Shown: positions 7,297 through 15,893 of the stretch, piece after piece
How positions within the stretch are numbered: the stretch's first letter is position 1
How the letters are laid out: each line of letters opens with the position of its first letter
Translations under genes and position numbers: made by a program
Notes under the pieces: generated by a model
Told to the model about the DNA's origin: nothing
The model's input: the letters and a program-made list of their open reading frames with translations, nothing else
Database searches by the model: none
NCBI RefSeq assembly: GCF_050271975.1
Contig: NZ_CP189850.1
Span: forward strand, 2,728,001-2,792,000
Source of the DNA: Litorimonas sp947503715
GTDB lineage: Bacteria; Pseudomonadota; Alphaproteobacteria; Caulobacterales; Maricaulaceae
DNA length: 64,000 nt
Direction of reading: 5' to 3'

Positions 7297-8982
7297 TTAG
7301 GGCCGCGGATAACCAGATAGGCTGATATTTGTAGTCCCGTTTTGCAAACAGGTTCCGTCGGCTTGCGGCGTCGTTCCCACCGGACAGGGTGCAGATTCGA
7401 TCTGCGTATCAGGCAGGCGGTATGTGTTGCCTTGCGTCTGTGGAATGCGCGTTAGCGTTCCATTTTGGGAGTTCGGGTTCACACCTTGTGGACGGATTTG
7501 ACCGGAAGCCGCCAAGCGGAAACCCTCAATATAATTTGGCGGGATAAAGACGGGTGTCTCACCGCCATCACGATCCAGTACGAGAACAGTCAAACCATCA
7601 AACCGTGCGGCATCCAGACGATCTGCAGGTAAGAACACGCGCAGCGTTTCCTCTCGCGCGCAATCGACAGAGCGGGAAGTCACGACCTCTCGTCCACCAT
7701 ATCCATCACGCGGGAAGAAATCGAGCTGACGCCTGACGGTTCTGCCCGGATTACTCTGCCGACGGGGTGTTGAACGCGTCGTCTTTGGCGGTGCAGAGCG
7801 TGTCCGCTTTGGCGGCGTAGAACTGCGCGGCGCAGGCTGCGCACGTTGCGGGGCTGCCCGACGTGGCGACGGATTACTCTGACGCCGTGGCTCCGCGCGT
7901 CTGGGTTCTGCGCGTTGCGGCTGTGGGGCCGTTTCGCGTCGTGTCTCAGTTCGTCTCGGCGCGCTTCGTCTTGTCTCAGACTGTCTCCGCTCCGCGCGTT
8001 CGGGCGCGGCACGACGTGGCTCAGCCCGTCTGGTCTCTATCTGTCTGGGTTCGGAACGGCGCACTGCATCGCGATCAGAACGTGTCCGCGTGCCCATTTC
8101 CAAACGACGCGGTGGGTTTACACCGCGTTGCGCGCCGCCCCGTGTACCGGATCGACCGCTATAGGAGTCGACACGACCAAGATTGCGGCGATCTTCATCG
8201 CGTTTAATCCGTTCCGCGCGTTCCCGGTCCTGGCGTGCGTCCCGACGGTCATCACGATCACGGATTTCGCGCCGTAATTCGCGATTGTCGCGTCTTAGGT
8301 TTCTATTGCGCAAACGCGGTTGTGAATAGCCCCGACTGCTATAGCCGAAACCGTAGCCGCGATCCCGATATCCACGCGATCCGAAGCCAAAGCCGAACCC
8401 GCTATTTGCGAATCCGTAATGCCCGGCATAATGACGGTAGGGTCGATAAATCCCGATACTCGGGCCGCCATAATAGGCCGTGTGGTCATAGACGACATTT
8501 TCGACGCGGCTGGAACATTCCAGAATACGACTATCGCGTGTCACGACGGGCGCGAGTTCACCATTGAGGAATAGCGCATCGCCATAGCCGCGTCCGTCAT
8601 AGGGGTCGTCCGAGGGGGAATTATAATAGATATCCATTTCCAAGAGCGCACCATCGCGCAAGAGCTGTCCGTCAATGGCGACGGCCTGATCCATAGACCG
8701 CAACCGTACAGAGGCCGCAACAGTTGGATCCTGTTCAAACGGATCAAAAGGCGCGGCGATAAGTTCGCGCTGGCCCGTGCGGGGATTAATTTCTTCCGTC
8801 ACATCACGCGCAATTTGATCCGCCGGAATGGAAGGAAAACCGGGCGCAGCCTGCACCATCGTAGGCGCAGACGCATAAGGCGGCGTGGGTTTGGATTGCG
8901 CATGGACGGTCCCCGCTGTCATCAGCGCCGCCCCCGTTAGGAGCCAGAATCGTGTAGTGCGGAAATGTGTCATGGTAGCCAT
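7297..8982 (-). CDS. Secreted Arg-rich low-complexity protein, unknown function
   Basis: The 561-aa product has a cleavable signal peptide ending in TVHAQS near residue 30, then a globular region of about 140 residues. A glycine/arginine/tyrosine-rich stretch follows (GFGFGSRGYRDRGYGFGY), then about 200 residues dominated by Arg, Pro, Ala, Glu and Ser with repeats such as RRAEPRR. It closes with a second globular part holding two or three Cys. Such a strongly basic middle should bind acidic polymers such as DNA, teichoic-like polymers or polyphosphate in the periplasm or at the surface. No catalytic motif is visible and I do not recognise the family. The second ATG (8973) could also be the start. 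Confidence 0.75.
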   Translation of the reverse strand: MATMTHFRTTRFWLLTGAALMTAGTVHAQSKPTPPYASAPTMVQAAPGFPSIPADQIARDVTEEINPRTGQRELIAAPFDPFEQDPTVAASVRLRSMDQAVAIDGQLLRDGALLEMDIYYNSPSDDPYDGRGYGDALFLNGELAPVVTRDSRILECSSRVENVVYDHTAYYGGPSIGIYRPYRHYAGHYGFANSGFGFGFGSRGYRDRGYGFGYSSRGYSQPRLRNRNLRRDNRELRREIRDRDDRRDARQDRERAERIKRDEDRRNLGRVDSYSGRSGTRGGAQRGVNPPRRLEMGTRTRSDRDAVRRSEPRQIETRRAEPRRAAPERAERRQSETRRSAPRRTETRRETAPQPQRAEPRRAEPRRQSNPSPRRAAPQRAQPAPRSSTPPKRTRSAPPKTTRSTPRRQSNPGRTVRRQLDFFPRDGYGGREVVTSRSVDCAREETLRVFLPADRLDAARFDGLTVLVLDRDGGETPVFIPPNYIEGFRLAASGQIRPQGVNPNSQNGTLTRIPQTQGNTYRLPDTQIESAPCPVGTTPQADGTCLQNGTTNISLSGYPRP

Positions 8983-9047
8983 GTCTCACATTAAGCCTGA
9001 AGCAAGACTGAGAGTCACGTTAACACTGTATTCATGTTTAACGCGGC

Positions 9048-9773
9048 TCAGAAGTTATCCTTCAAGGCGCGGCGGCGTCCGAGCTCTTCTGCACTGCCCG
9101 CCGTGATGAACGGATTGGTCAAACGTTCCGCCGCAACCGATGTCGGGACAGTTGGAATATTCTTCTGCCGCTTGGCTTTTGCCTTGGCGACAGCTTTCAA
9201 AAGCGCCGCATTATCGGGTTCAACCGAGAGCGCGAATTTCGCGTTTGAGAGCGTGTACTCATGTGCGCAATAGAGCGCGGTCTCGTCAGGCAGAGCCATA
9301 ATTTTCGACAAGCTATCCCACATCTGCTGCGGCGTGCCTTCGAATAAACGCCCACAGCCCAGAGCGAAAATCGTATCACCGACAAAGGCAGCTTTCGCAT
9401 CGGGAATATGAAAGATGATGTGCTCATCCGTGTGACCCGGCGTGTGCAGGATCTCGACGCGGTGACCGGCGAAGTCGAAGCTATCTCCCTCGCCCAGTGT
9501 CTCGTCAATCGCGGAGATTTCACCCGCGACACGGTGCGGCCCGCGGACTTTTGCACGATAGCGACGCTTCAACGCGACATTGCCGCCCGTGTGGTCTGGA
9601 TGCCAATGCGTGTTCCAGATTTCGGTCAGGGTCCAACCGCGACGTTCACATTGCGCGGCAATCTCCCGCGCATCCGGCGTATCGACGGCGGCCGTTGCGC
9701 CCGTCTCCGCATCATGGATCAGGAAGCCATAATTATCCGACAGGCAGGGGAAGAGGGCGATTTCAAGCGACAT
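9048..9773 (-). CDS. gloB: Hydroxyacylglutathione hydrolase (glyoxalase II)
   Basis: The 241-aa metallo-beta-lactamase-fold enzyme starts MSLEIALFPCLSDNYGFLI and has the zinc motif NTHWHPDHTGGN (His56, His58, Asp60, His61), then HTPGHTDEH and GDTIFALGCGR. It hydrolyses S-lactoylglutathione to D-lactate and glutathione, the second step of methylglyoxal detoxification. The C-terminal YCAHEYTLSNAKFA motif that binds glutathione is present. An in-frame upstream extension would run into the preceding gene; the ATG at 9773 matches the family start and overlaps the upstream stop by 11 bp, so the two genes are probably coupled. Confidence 0.93.
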   Translation of the reverse strand: MSLEIALFPCLSDNYGFLIHDAETGATAAVDTPDAREIAAQCERRGWTLTEIWNTHWHPDHTGGNVALKRRYRAKVRGPHRVAGEISAIDETLGEGDSFDFAGHRVEILHTPGHTDEHIIFHIPDAKAAFVGDTIFALGCGRLFEGTPQQMWDSLSKIMALPDETALYCAHEYTLSNAKFALSVEPDNAALLKAVAKAKAKRQKNIPTVPTSVAAERLTNPFITAGSAEELGRRRALKDNF

Positions 9774-10197
9774 GGGCAGTCTCCTCTTCCGGTGGTTCAC
9801 CAACTTTTGCGACAACGCCCATGACCACAACACAAATAAGCGGCCACGCCATGAGTAGGATGTATAAGCCGATATTCGCATTCCCGAGCGTTTCATCGAC
9901 CTGATAGGCCTGTCCCGTGAGGCCAAAGGCCAACCAAATTATGGCTGTCAAAGCCAACCCGACCCAAAGCGCAATCCGCACGCGTTTTCGCGGACGCATC
10001 GCGCTATCCAGCAGCCAGAACACAATCGCGGCATAGGCGGCATTGCCGAGTAGACCCGCAGGTGAATTAAACATCTTCTCGCCCTGCCCCGACCCGCCAA
10101 AGATAATCGCATCCGCGAGAAATGGCAGAGTGAAGGCGAGTAATCCGGTGATGAGTCCGGTACGTGTCACAATGGGGCGTTTGAGGGTTTCGGTCAT
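9763..10197 (-). CDS. Small integral membrane protein, unknown
   Basis: The 144-aa protein has four hydrophobic segments (about residues 12-32, 50-65, 74-94 and 108-130) and a short acidic C-terminal tail. I recognise no named family. It overlaps gloB by 11 bp and is probably co-transcribed with it, but nothing in the sequence links it to methylglyoxal metabolism. There is no signal peptide distinct from the first helix. It may be a stress or envelope protein. Confidence 0.75.
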   Translation of the reverse strand: MTETLKRPIVTRTGLITGLLAFTLPFLADAIIFGGSGQGEKMFNSPAGLLGNAAYAAIVFWLLDSAMRPRKRVRIALWVGLALTAIIWLAFGLTGQAYQVDETLGNANIGLYILLMAWPLICVVVMGVVAKVGEPPEEETAHVA

Positions 10198-10346
10198 GAG
10201 CGACCTGTAAGCGGGATTTGCATCAGTGACAACGAGTCAGATGAGCCTGCGCGATTGTCTTACAGCCGGACGCTCAGTCGCACCGTCTTCAGTCCAGCAA
10301 GCGCGGATTACGTGTCAGATGAAATGGGAACGAACCACAGATATGA

Positions 10347-10374
10347 AAAAGCCGCCTCATATGAGCCGGCTTTT
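10347..10374 (-). terminator. Rho-independent terminator after the MaoC gene
   Basis: AAAAGCCG...CGGCTTTT forms a 14-pair stem with one C-C mismatch and almost no loop around CTCATATGAG. It is flanked by A-runs that give TTTTTCAT on the minus strand. It lies 25 bp past the stop of the MaoC-type gene and closes the beta-oxidation transcript. Confidence 0.75.
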
Positions 10375-10399
10375 CAAAAAATCTATGTGGGAGTTCCGA

Positions 10400-10858
10400 T
10401 TACCCCGTAAATTGCATCGCGAGCCAGTCAGCGATGAGCGCCGGCTTTTCTTCGCCCTCAATCTCGACCGTGACTTCATAGGTCAGCAGGAATTGCCCCG
10501 GGCGTTTTTCGTCGAAACTCTTGAGCTTGAACACGCCGCGGACCTTCTTGCCGACTTTGACGGGGGCAAGGAAACGGACTTTCTCGAACCCGTAATTCAC
10601 GCCCATTTTAATGCCCTCAATAACGAGGCCGCCGCCTTCGCTAAATTTGGACAGCAGGGAGAGCGTCAGGAAACCATGCGCAATCGGACCGCCAAAAGGT
10701 GTCATTTTCGCCATTTCGGGATTCACGTGAATGAATTGATGATCTTCCGTGACATCCGCGAATTGGTTGACGCGGTCCTGTTCGATCGTGATCCACTCGG
10801 ATGTTCCGATTTCGGTCCCGACAATGGAGGCGAGTTCTGCGGCTTTTACGGATTTCAT
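10400..10858 (-). CDS. MaoC-type (R)-enoyl-CoA hydratase
   Basis: The 152-aa hot-dog-fold protein carries the hydratase-2 pattern FADVTEDHQFIHVNPE followed by PFGGPIAHGFLTLSLL, with catalytic Asp and His in the D-x-N/Q-x-x-H arrangement. Such enzymes hydrate trans-2-enoyl-CoA to (R)-3-hydroxyacyl-CoA. The next step would be taken by an (R)-specific MFE-2-like dehydrogenase, and such an SDR is encoded two genes upstream. It is the last gene of the beta-oxidation run, 14 bp behind an acyl-CoA dehydrogenase, and is followed by a clear terminator. Confidence 0.88.
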   Translation of the reverse strand: MKSVKAAELASIVGTEIGTSEWITIEQDRVNQFADVTEDHQFIHVNPEMAKMTPFGGPIAHGFLTLSLLSKFSEGGGLVIEGIKMGVNYGFEKVRFLAPVKVGKKVRGVFKLKSFDEKRPGQFLLTYEVTVEIEGEEKPALIADWLAMQFTG

Positions 10859-10872
10859 GGTAGTCCCCTTGG

Positions 10873-12009
10873 TTAGTACTGGTTCGCTTCGGCAAACTCA
10901 TTCATGTGGTAATGTGCATCTCCCATCAGTTCTTGCAAGACCCGAATACGTTTCATGAAGAGGCCGATATCATATTCATCCGTCATGCCGACGCCGCCAT
11001 GCATCTGCACGCCCTCCTGCGACGCGAGTTTCGCAACAGAGCCGAGCTTGGCTTTCGCCATCGCGCAATAGAGCGCAGCGTTCTCGTCGCCCTCATCCAG
11101 CGCGGTCAGCGCGCCGATAACGGCAGAGCGGGCAATTTCGACTTCGGAATAAAGATGCGAGCTGCGATGCTGCAGCGCTTGGAAGGAGCCGATGATTTCG
11201 CCAAATTGTTTGCGTTCTTTGATATAGGCGACGGTATCTTCAAAGGCTTGCGCGCCCGCGCCGAGCAATTCCGCCGCCGCAATGCCGCGCCCTGCGGTGA
11301 GAACCGCGTCCAACACCTCCATGCCACCATCGAGCGTGCCGAGCAGAGCATCGCCGTCCACTTCGACATCGTCAAAATCAATGCGGGCGGCATTGCGCGA
11401 ATCGACCATGATGGTCCGCTCCGTGGAGACGCCGTCTGATTTTGGATCGACGAGGAAGAGCGAGAGCCCCTCCGCATCGCCCTCTTCGCCAGAGGTTCGC
11501 GCGACAACAATCATCTTGTCTGCCACATGCCCATCCACGACCATGGCCTTGGAACCGTTCAATTTAAACCCGTTGCCGGACGGTTCAGCCGTTGTCGCTG
11601 TCCCGCGCGGATTGTGTTTCACGCCCTCATCCAGCGCGAGTGCAATGATCGTTTCGCCAGAAGCGATCTTCGGCAGCCATTCCGATTTCTGTTCGTCCGA
11701 ACCATATTTCAACGCGGTTGCCGCGAGGATAGCTGTCGAGAGGAACGGAGACGCCGTCAGGTTCCGGCCCATTTGCTCGGCGACGAGACCCGCTGCGAGA
11801 TAGCCCATATCCACGCCGCCATGCTCTTCGGGCACGACAATGCCAGCAAAGCCCATTTCGGCCATATTGGCCCAGAGCGCGCGGTCAAATCCCGTTTCGT
11901 CATTGGTATCGCGGAGTTCGCGCAAGGCTTTGACGGGGGCTTTTTCGGCGAAGAATGATTGCGCCATATCGCGCATCATGACTTCATCTTCGTTGAGTAC
12001 GAGTGCCAT
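10873..12009 (-). CDS. Acyl-CoA dehydrogenase, probable non-catalytic partner subunit
   Basis: The 378-aa flavoprotein-family protein shows the acyl-CoA dehydrogenase architecture: helical N-domain (MRDMAQSFFAEKAPVKAL), beta domain and C-terminal helical domain ending QMHGGVGMTDEYDIG. The usual C-terminal EGGT-type segment that supplies the catalytic glutamate is absent. The upstream neighbour has it. This is the pattern of heteromeric alpha2beta2 enzymes such as the mycobacterial steroid side-chain FadE pairs, where one subunit lacks the base. Start ATG at 12009 is preceded by a 133-bp spacer with hairpins. The dehydrogenase family is firm; the heteromer is inferred. Confidence 0.88.
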   Translation of the reverse strand: MALVLNEDEVMMRDMAQSFFAEKAPVKALRELRDTNDETGFDRALWANMAEMGFAGIVVPEEHGGVDMGYLAAGLVAEQMGRNLTASPFLSTAILAATALKYGSDEQKSEWLPKIASGETIIALALDEGVKHNPRGTATTAEPSGNGFKLNGSKAMVVDGHVADKMIVVARTSGEEGDAEGLSLFLVDPKSDGVSTERTIMVDSRNAARIDFDDVEVDGDALLGTLDGGMEVLDAVLTAGRGIAAAELLGAGAQAFEDTVAYIKERKQFGEIIGSFQALQHRSSHLYSEVEIARSAVIGALTALDEGDENAALYCAMAKAKLGSVAKLASQEGVQMHGGVGMTDEYDIGLFMKRIRVLQELMGDAHYHMNEFAEANQY

Positions 12010-12059
12010 TTTTTATTCCTTTAATACGATTGTCTTTGCAGTCGTTAAATGTGATCGGC

Positions 12060-12136
12060 GCGGCTGTCGCCGCCTGCCTTTCGGACCACCATTAAGGCGG
12101 TCCGCGCTTCGCTATCGACGATTATCAATCGTCGAT
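12060..12136 (-). repeat. Three consecutive hairpins between two acyl-CoA dehydrogenase genes
   Basis: The 133-bp gap holds GCGGC-TGTC-GCCGC at 12060-12073, CGGACC...GGTCCG with an inner CC/GG at 12082-12104, and ATCGACGATT-ATC-AATCGTCGAT at 12114-12136 (perfect 10-bp stem, 3-nt loop). None has a long U-tract on the minus strand. They may stabilise or partly attenuate the transcript between the two subunits. Confidence 0.6.
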
Positions 12137-12142
12137 TTAACG

Positions 12143-13318
12143 CTACGCGCCAGGCAGTTGAAGGATATGCTTGCTGATAATGTTCAACTGAACCTCACTC
12201 GTGCCGCCTTCAATGGAATTGCCTTTCGTCCGCAGCCAGCTGCGCGCCATCTTGCCGTCATTGGAACGTTCCGATTCCCACTCCAGACCCTCATGGCCCG
12301 TTGCATCCATCATCAATTCGAACTTTCGCTTATTCAGCTCTGTGCCGTAATATTTCAGCATGGAGCTATCCGCGCCGAGGGAGGCGCCCGCTTTGGCTTC
12401 GGCCAATTTACGTTTCATGGTCAGGTTAAACGCCCATTCGTCAATCTCGGCTTCGGCCACTTTTGCGCGGAGCATCGGGTCGGCGAGCTTGCCATCCGTC
12501 AGACCGAGTGACCCTGCCGCGATTTCGTGGAGCGGACGTGTGACACCTTCCTGATTGCCGATCATTTCCCGCTCATGCGTCAGGAGATATTTCGCGATGG
12601 ACCAACCCTTATGCTCTTCCCCGACGAGGTTTTTCTTGAGGACTTTGACATCCGTCAGGAAGGTTTCACAGAATGGCGACCGGCCGGAAATGAGTTTAAT
12701 CGGACGCGCTTCCACACCCTCACTCGCCATGTCGAACAGGACGAAGGAAATGCCGTGATGTTTCTTGCCCGTATTATCCGTGCGGACGAGACAGAAAATC
12801 CAATCGGCTTGGTCGGCATAGGATGTCCAAACCTTCTGCCCATTGACGATATAGTGATCGCCCTTGTCTTCGGCCTTGGTCTTGAGTGAGGCGAGATCGG
12901 AGCCTGCGCCCGGCTCTGAATATCCCTGACACCAACGGATTTCACCGCGCGCGATGGGCGGTAAATGCTCAAGCTTCTGCTCTTCCGTGCCGAATTTCAG
13001 CAGGGCCGGCCCAAGCATCCAAATGCCAAAGGAGGAGAGCGGGTTTCGCGCATTGATGCGCTTCATTTCCTGCAAGAGAACAATCTCTTCCTGACGCGAC
13101 AATCCTGCCCCGCCATATTCCTTTGGCCAGGTTGGGACGGTCCACCCTTGCGCGACCATGCGCTCCAACCAGACTTTCTGCGCTTCACTTTGGAAGGTGA
13201 AATTCCGACCACCCCAACAGGCATCTTTGTCGCCCTTCATCGGGGTCCGCATTTCTGCGGGGCAGTTGTCTTCCAGCCACGTGCGGGCTTCGGTTCTAAA
13301 TGTATTTAAGTCAGTCAT
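12143..13318 (-). CDS. Acyl-CoA dehydrogenase, catalytic subunit
   Basis: The 391-aa protein shows WCQGYSEPGAGSDLASL (substrate and FAD-binding segment), the VNGQKVWTSYA beta-domain motif and the C-terminal SIEGGTSEVQLNII segment that carries the catalytic glutamate. The ring of features matches the FadE29-like class of acyl-CoA dehydrogenases that act on bulky or steroid-like acyl-CoAs. It should introduce the alpha-beta double bond and pass electrons to ETF. It lies between the SDR gene (22 bp away) and the second dehydrogenase gene. Substrate class is inference from subfamily resemblance. Confidence 0.9.
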   Translation of the reverse strand: MTDLNTFRTEARTWLEDNCPAEMRTPMKGDKDACWGGRNFTFQSEAQKVWLERMVAQGWTVPTWPKEYGGAGLSRQEEIVLLQEMKRINARNPLSSFGIWMLGPALLKFGTEEQKLEHLPPIARGEIRWCQGYSEPGAGSDLASLKTKAEDKGDHYIVNGQKVWTSYADQADWIFCLVRTDNTGKKHHGISFVLFDMASEGVEARPIKLISGRSPFCETFLTDVKVLKKNLVGEEHKGWSIAKYLLTHEREMIGNQEGVTRPLHEIAAGSLGLTDGKLADPMLRAKVAEAEIDEWAFNLTMKRKLAEAKAGASLGADSSMLKYYGTELNKRKFELMMDATGHEGLEWESERSNDGKMARSWLRTKGNSIEGGTSEVQLNIISKHILQLPGA

Positions 13319-13340
13319 CTTACTCTCCCTGTTGGGGTCC

Positions 13341-14258
13341 CTATTTCTGGAACTCGCCCTTTTGGATGCGGGTTAGGAATTTGGCTCCCTGTTGCCCGCC
13401 ATTTGTAAATTCTTCCATGTCCGACGTGTCGCGAATTTTATCGATTAATTTCGCGACATTTTCCGCCGTTTGGTCACCTTCTGCGAGGTTGATGCCGGAG
13501 GTTTCGAACACTTTGGTTTCGGAATAGCCTCCTGCCCCAGCGCAGAGGATCATGCGATTGGGCGCGTCGTCGCACACGAGATAGACCAGACCTGCCGATA
13601 CAGACTCAACCGTCAGCTTTTCTAGAATTTCTTCCGGCATCAGATTTTCCGTCATGCGGGACCGCGCCGTTGGCGAGAGCGTGTTGACGCGGATGTCATA
13701 TTTCGCGCCCTCAAGGCAGAGCGTGCGCATGAAACCGGACAGGCCGGCCTTTGCCGCCCCGTAATTTGTCTGACCGAAATTGCCATACATGCCGGAGGAC
13801 GATGTCGTCATGACGATGCGGCCATAGCCATTCGCCTTCATGTGGTTCCAGACAGCTTTCGTGCAGAGCATGGAGCCTTTGAGATGAACCGCGACGACCA
13901 GATCCCAATCCGCGACGTCCATTTTGGAGAAGGATTTATCGCGCAAGATACCCGCATTATTGACGAGGATGTCGACCTTGCCCCATTTCTCAATCGTCGC
14001 ATCGACCATGGCCTGGACTTCATCGGCATTGGTGACGTTTGCGCCATTGGCCATAGCCTCGCCGCCCGCCGCAATAATTTCTGCGACGACATTCTCCGCC
14101 ATCGTCGCGCCGCCGCCTGTACCATCCACAGACCCGCCAAGGTCGTTGACGACAACTTTCACGCCACGCGCCGCGAGGGCCAGCGCGTGCGAGCGACCGA
14201 GGCCTCCACCTGCGCCGGTGACGATTGCGACGCGGTTTTCGAATTCAATTTTATTCAT
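13341..14258 (-). CDS. SDR, MFE-2-like 3-hydroxyacyl-CoA dehydrogenase
   Basis: The 305-aa Rossmann protein has TGAGGGLGRSHALALA at the N-terminus for NAD binding and TSSSGMYGNFGQTNYGAAK with the catalytic Ser, Tyr and Lys. This wording is that of the dehydrogenase domain of peroxisomal multifunctional enzyme type 2, which oxidises (R)-3-hydroxyacyl-CoA. Together with the MaoC hydratase encoded nearby it rebuilds the two MFE-2 activities from separate genes. I chose the ATG at 14258 (MNKIEFENRV), just past the stop of the small upstream gene; an ATG four codons earlier would overlap that gene. Confidence 0.88.
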   Translation of the reverse strand: MNKIEFENRVAIVTGAGGGLGRSHALALAARGVKVVVNDLGGSVDGTGGGATMAENVVAEIIAAGGEAMANGANVTNADEVQAMVDATIEKWGKVDILVNNAGILRDKSFSKMDVADWDLVVAVHLKGSMLCTKAVWNHMKANGYGRIVMTTSSSGMYGNFGQTNYGAAKAGLSGFMRTLCLEGAKYDIRVNTLSPTARSRMTENLMPEEILEKLTVESVSAGLVYLVCDDAPNRMILCAGAGGYSETKVFETSGINLAEGDQTAENVAKLIDKIRDTSDMEEFTNGGQQGAKFLTRIQKGEFQK

Positions 14259-14263
14259 GTTTT

Positions 14264-14614
14264 TCACCATTTTGCGTGGGCTTCCAACTCAATTTCCAAA
14301 GCATCAAGATGTTCGCCATTTTCATCCACATCAATCATTCTGAAAAAGACGTTGCCTTTTCCAAATGAAAACGAAGATTGCCTTTTCGCCTTCGTAATAT
14401 CTAAAAAATAGACTTTAGCCGATCCTTTACGCCCACTATTTCTTTTGTTTCCGTATTCATCTTTTCTTCTAAGGAGCCGAAGACATTTCAACTCGGCTTC
14501 TTTTGGATTCGTAGCTCTTACAAAACGTGTAGTATAAAACCCCATAAGCGTTTCACCGTCTTCACGGTCCATCAAAAAGTTCTCACCTTGAATGAGGCAC
14601 TTATAACGGGGCAA
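14264..14614 (-). CDS. Unrecognised 116-aa protein inserted in the beta-oxidation operon
   Basis: The product starts MPRYKCLIQGENFLMDREDG and includes YTTRFVRATNPKEAELKCL and a Lys/Arg-rich middle (RRKDEYGNKRN). It has no signal peptide or membrane helix. I know no family for it. Base composition is visibly more AT-rich than the flanking thiolase and dehydrogenase genes, suggesting recent acquisition. It sits 9 bp after the thiolase stop and 5 bp before the SDR start, so it is probably transcribed with them. The NPKEAELKCL pattern recalls small proteins that sense or modify other proteins, but this is not evidence of function. Confidence 0.65.
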   Translation of the reverse strand: MPRYKCLIQGENFLMDREDGETLMGFYTTRFVRATNPKEAELKCLRLLRRKDEYGNKRNSGRKGSAKVYFLDITKAKRQSSFSFGKGNVFFRMIDVDENGEHLDALEIELEAHAKW

Positions 14615-14623
14615 GATCGGGCT

Positions 14624-15799
14624 CTAAGCAACTTCAAAAAGCCCAGCCGCGCCCATGCCGCCTCCGATACACATCGTACTCACAACATATTTCGCACCCC
14701 GACGTTTACCTTCGATCAAAGCATGCGCAGACATCCGTGCGCCACTCATCCCATATGGATGGCCCACAGAAATCGCGCCGCCATTGACGTTCATTTTTTC
14801 CATCGGAATGCCGAGTTTGTCCGCGCAATAGAGTACCTGCACGGCGAAAGCCTCATTCAGCTCCCACAGATCGATATCTTCCATTTTCAGACCATGCTGC
14901 GCGAGGAGTTTTGGCACGGCATAGATCGGGCCAATGCCCATTTCATCCGGCTCGAGCCCTGCGACGGCCATGCCGCGATAATAGCCAAGCGGCTCCAGAC
15001 CGTGCTTTTCAGCCGTCTTGGAATCCATCAGGACGGAGACGGACGCGCCGTCGGAAAGCTGTGATGCATTGCCCGCCGTGATCGTTTTCCCCGGACCGCG
15101 CACAGGTTTCAGGCCGTTCAGACCTTCGATATTCGTGCCGGGGCGGTTGCCCTCGTCTTTTTCCAATGTGACCTCATGTTCGGTCACTTCTTTCGTTTCC
15201 TTATTCATGACTTTCATCGTCGAGGCGAGCGGGACGATTTCGTCGTCAAAGGCGCCCGCTTCCTGCGCGGCATGTGTGCGCTGCTGCGAGATCAGCGCGT
15301 ATTCGTCCATCCGCTCACGCGAGACGCCGTAACGTTCCGCCACAATCTCCGCCGTGTCGATCATTTGGATATAGGCGTTGGGGTGTTTCTTGATGACGTT
15401 CATATCGGGCGCAACGCGCATTTCCGGCGTTTGGACCATGGAAATGCTGTCCACACCGCCGCCAATGGCAATGTCGACTTCGCCGCACATAATCTTGCGC
15501 GCGGCAATCCCAATCGCGACCATGCCGGAGGAACACTGACGATCCACGCTCATGGCGGGGACAGTCACGGGCAGGTTTGAGGCGAGCACCGCATTCCGGC
15601 CAATCGTGACCTGAACGCCCTGTTGCAAGGCACAGCCCATAACGACGTCTTCGACCAAGGCCCCGTCAATCCCGGCGCGTTTGACCGCGTGGTCGATACA
15701 GTGACCCGCGAGTGTCGGGGACGGCGTGTTGTTGAAAGCCCCGCGATAGGCGCGGCCAATCGGTGTACGGGCGGTAGAGACGAGGACGGCTTCGCGCAT
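14624..15799 (-). CDS. Acetyl-CoA C-acyltransferase (thiolase)
   Basis: The 391-aa enzyme has all three thiolase elements: DRQCSSGM with the acylated Cys89, the GHPYGMSGAR motif with His347, and CIGGGMGAAG with Cys377. It cleaves 3-ketoacyl-CoA to acetyl-CoA plus a shortened acyl-CoA. Spacing and length match degradative FadA-type thiolases. It heads the minus-strand beta-oxidation operon, transcribed divergently from the enoyl-CoA hydratase gene, and the roughly 95 bp between them should hold both promoters. Confidence 0.93.
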   Translation of the reverse strand: MREAVLVSTARTPIGRAYRGAFNNTPSPTLAGHCIDHAVKRAGIDGALVEDVVMGCALQQGVQVTIGRNAVLASNLPVTVPAMSVDRQCSSGMVAIGIAARKIMCGEVDIAIGGGVDSISMVQTPEMRVAPDMNVIKKHPNAYIQMIDTAEIVAERYGVSRERMDEYALISQQRTHAAQEAGAFDDEIVPLASTMKVMNKETKEVTEHEVTLEKDEGNRPGTNIEGLNGLKPVRGPGKTITAGNASQLSDGASVSVLMDSKTAEKHGLEPLGYYRGMAVAGLEPDEMGIGPIYAVPKLLAQHGLKMEDIDLWELNEAFAVQVLYCADKLGIPMEKMNVNGGAISVGHPYGMSGARMSAHALIEGKRRGAKYVVSTMCIGGGMGAAGLFEVA

Positions 15800-15893
15800 G
15801 GGAGAACTCCTGAACGGTGGACTTGGAAAATTGAATATGATTCAGTTATGCCCTATTGCGCGCGATAATCAAATGACGTTTATGAAAGTCTCT

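Noticed and set aside
7846..8567. Several plus-strand frames of 110-143 codons
   Set aside because: They mirror the Arg-rich repeat tract of the minus-strand secreted protein; GC-skewed codons keep the opposite strand open.
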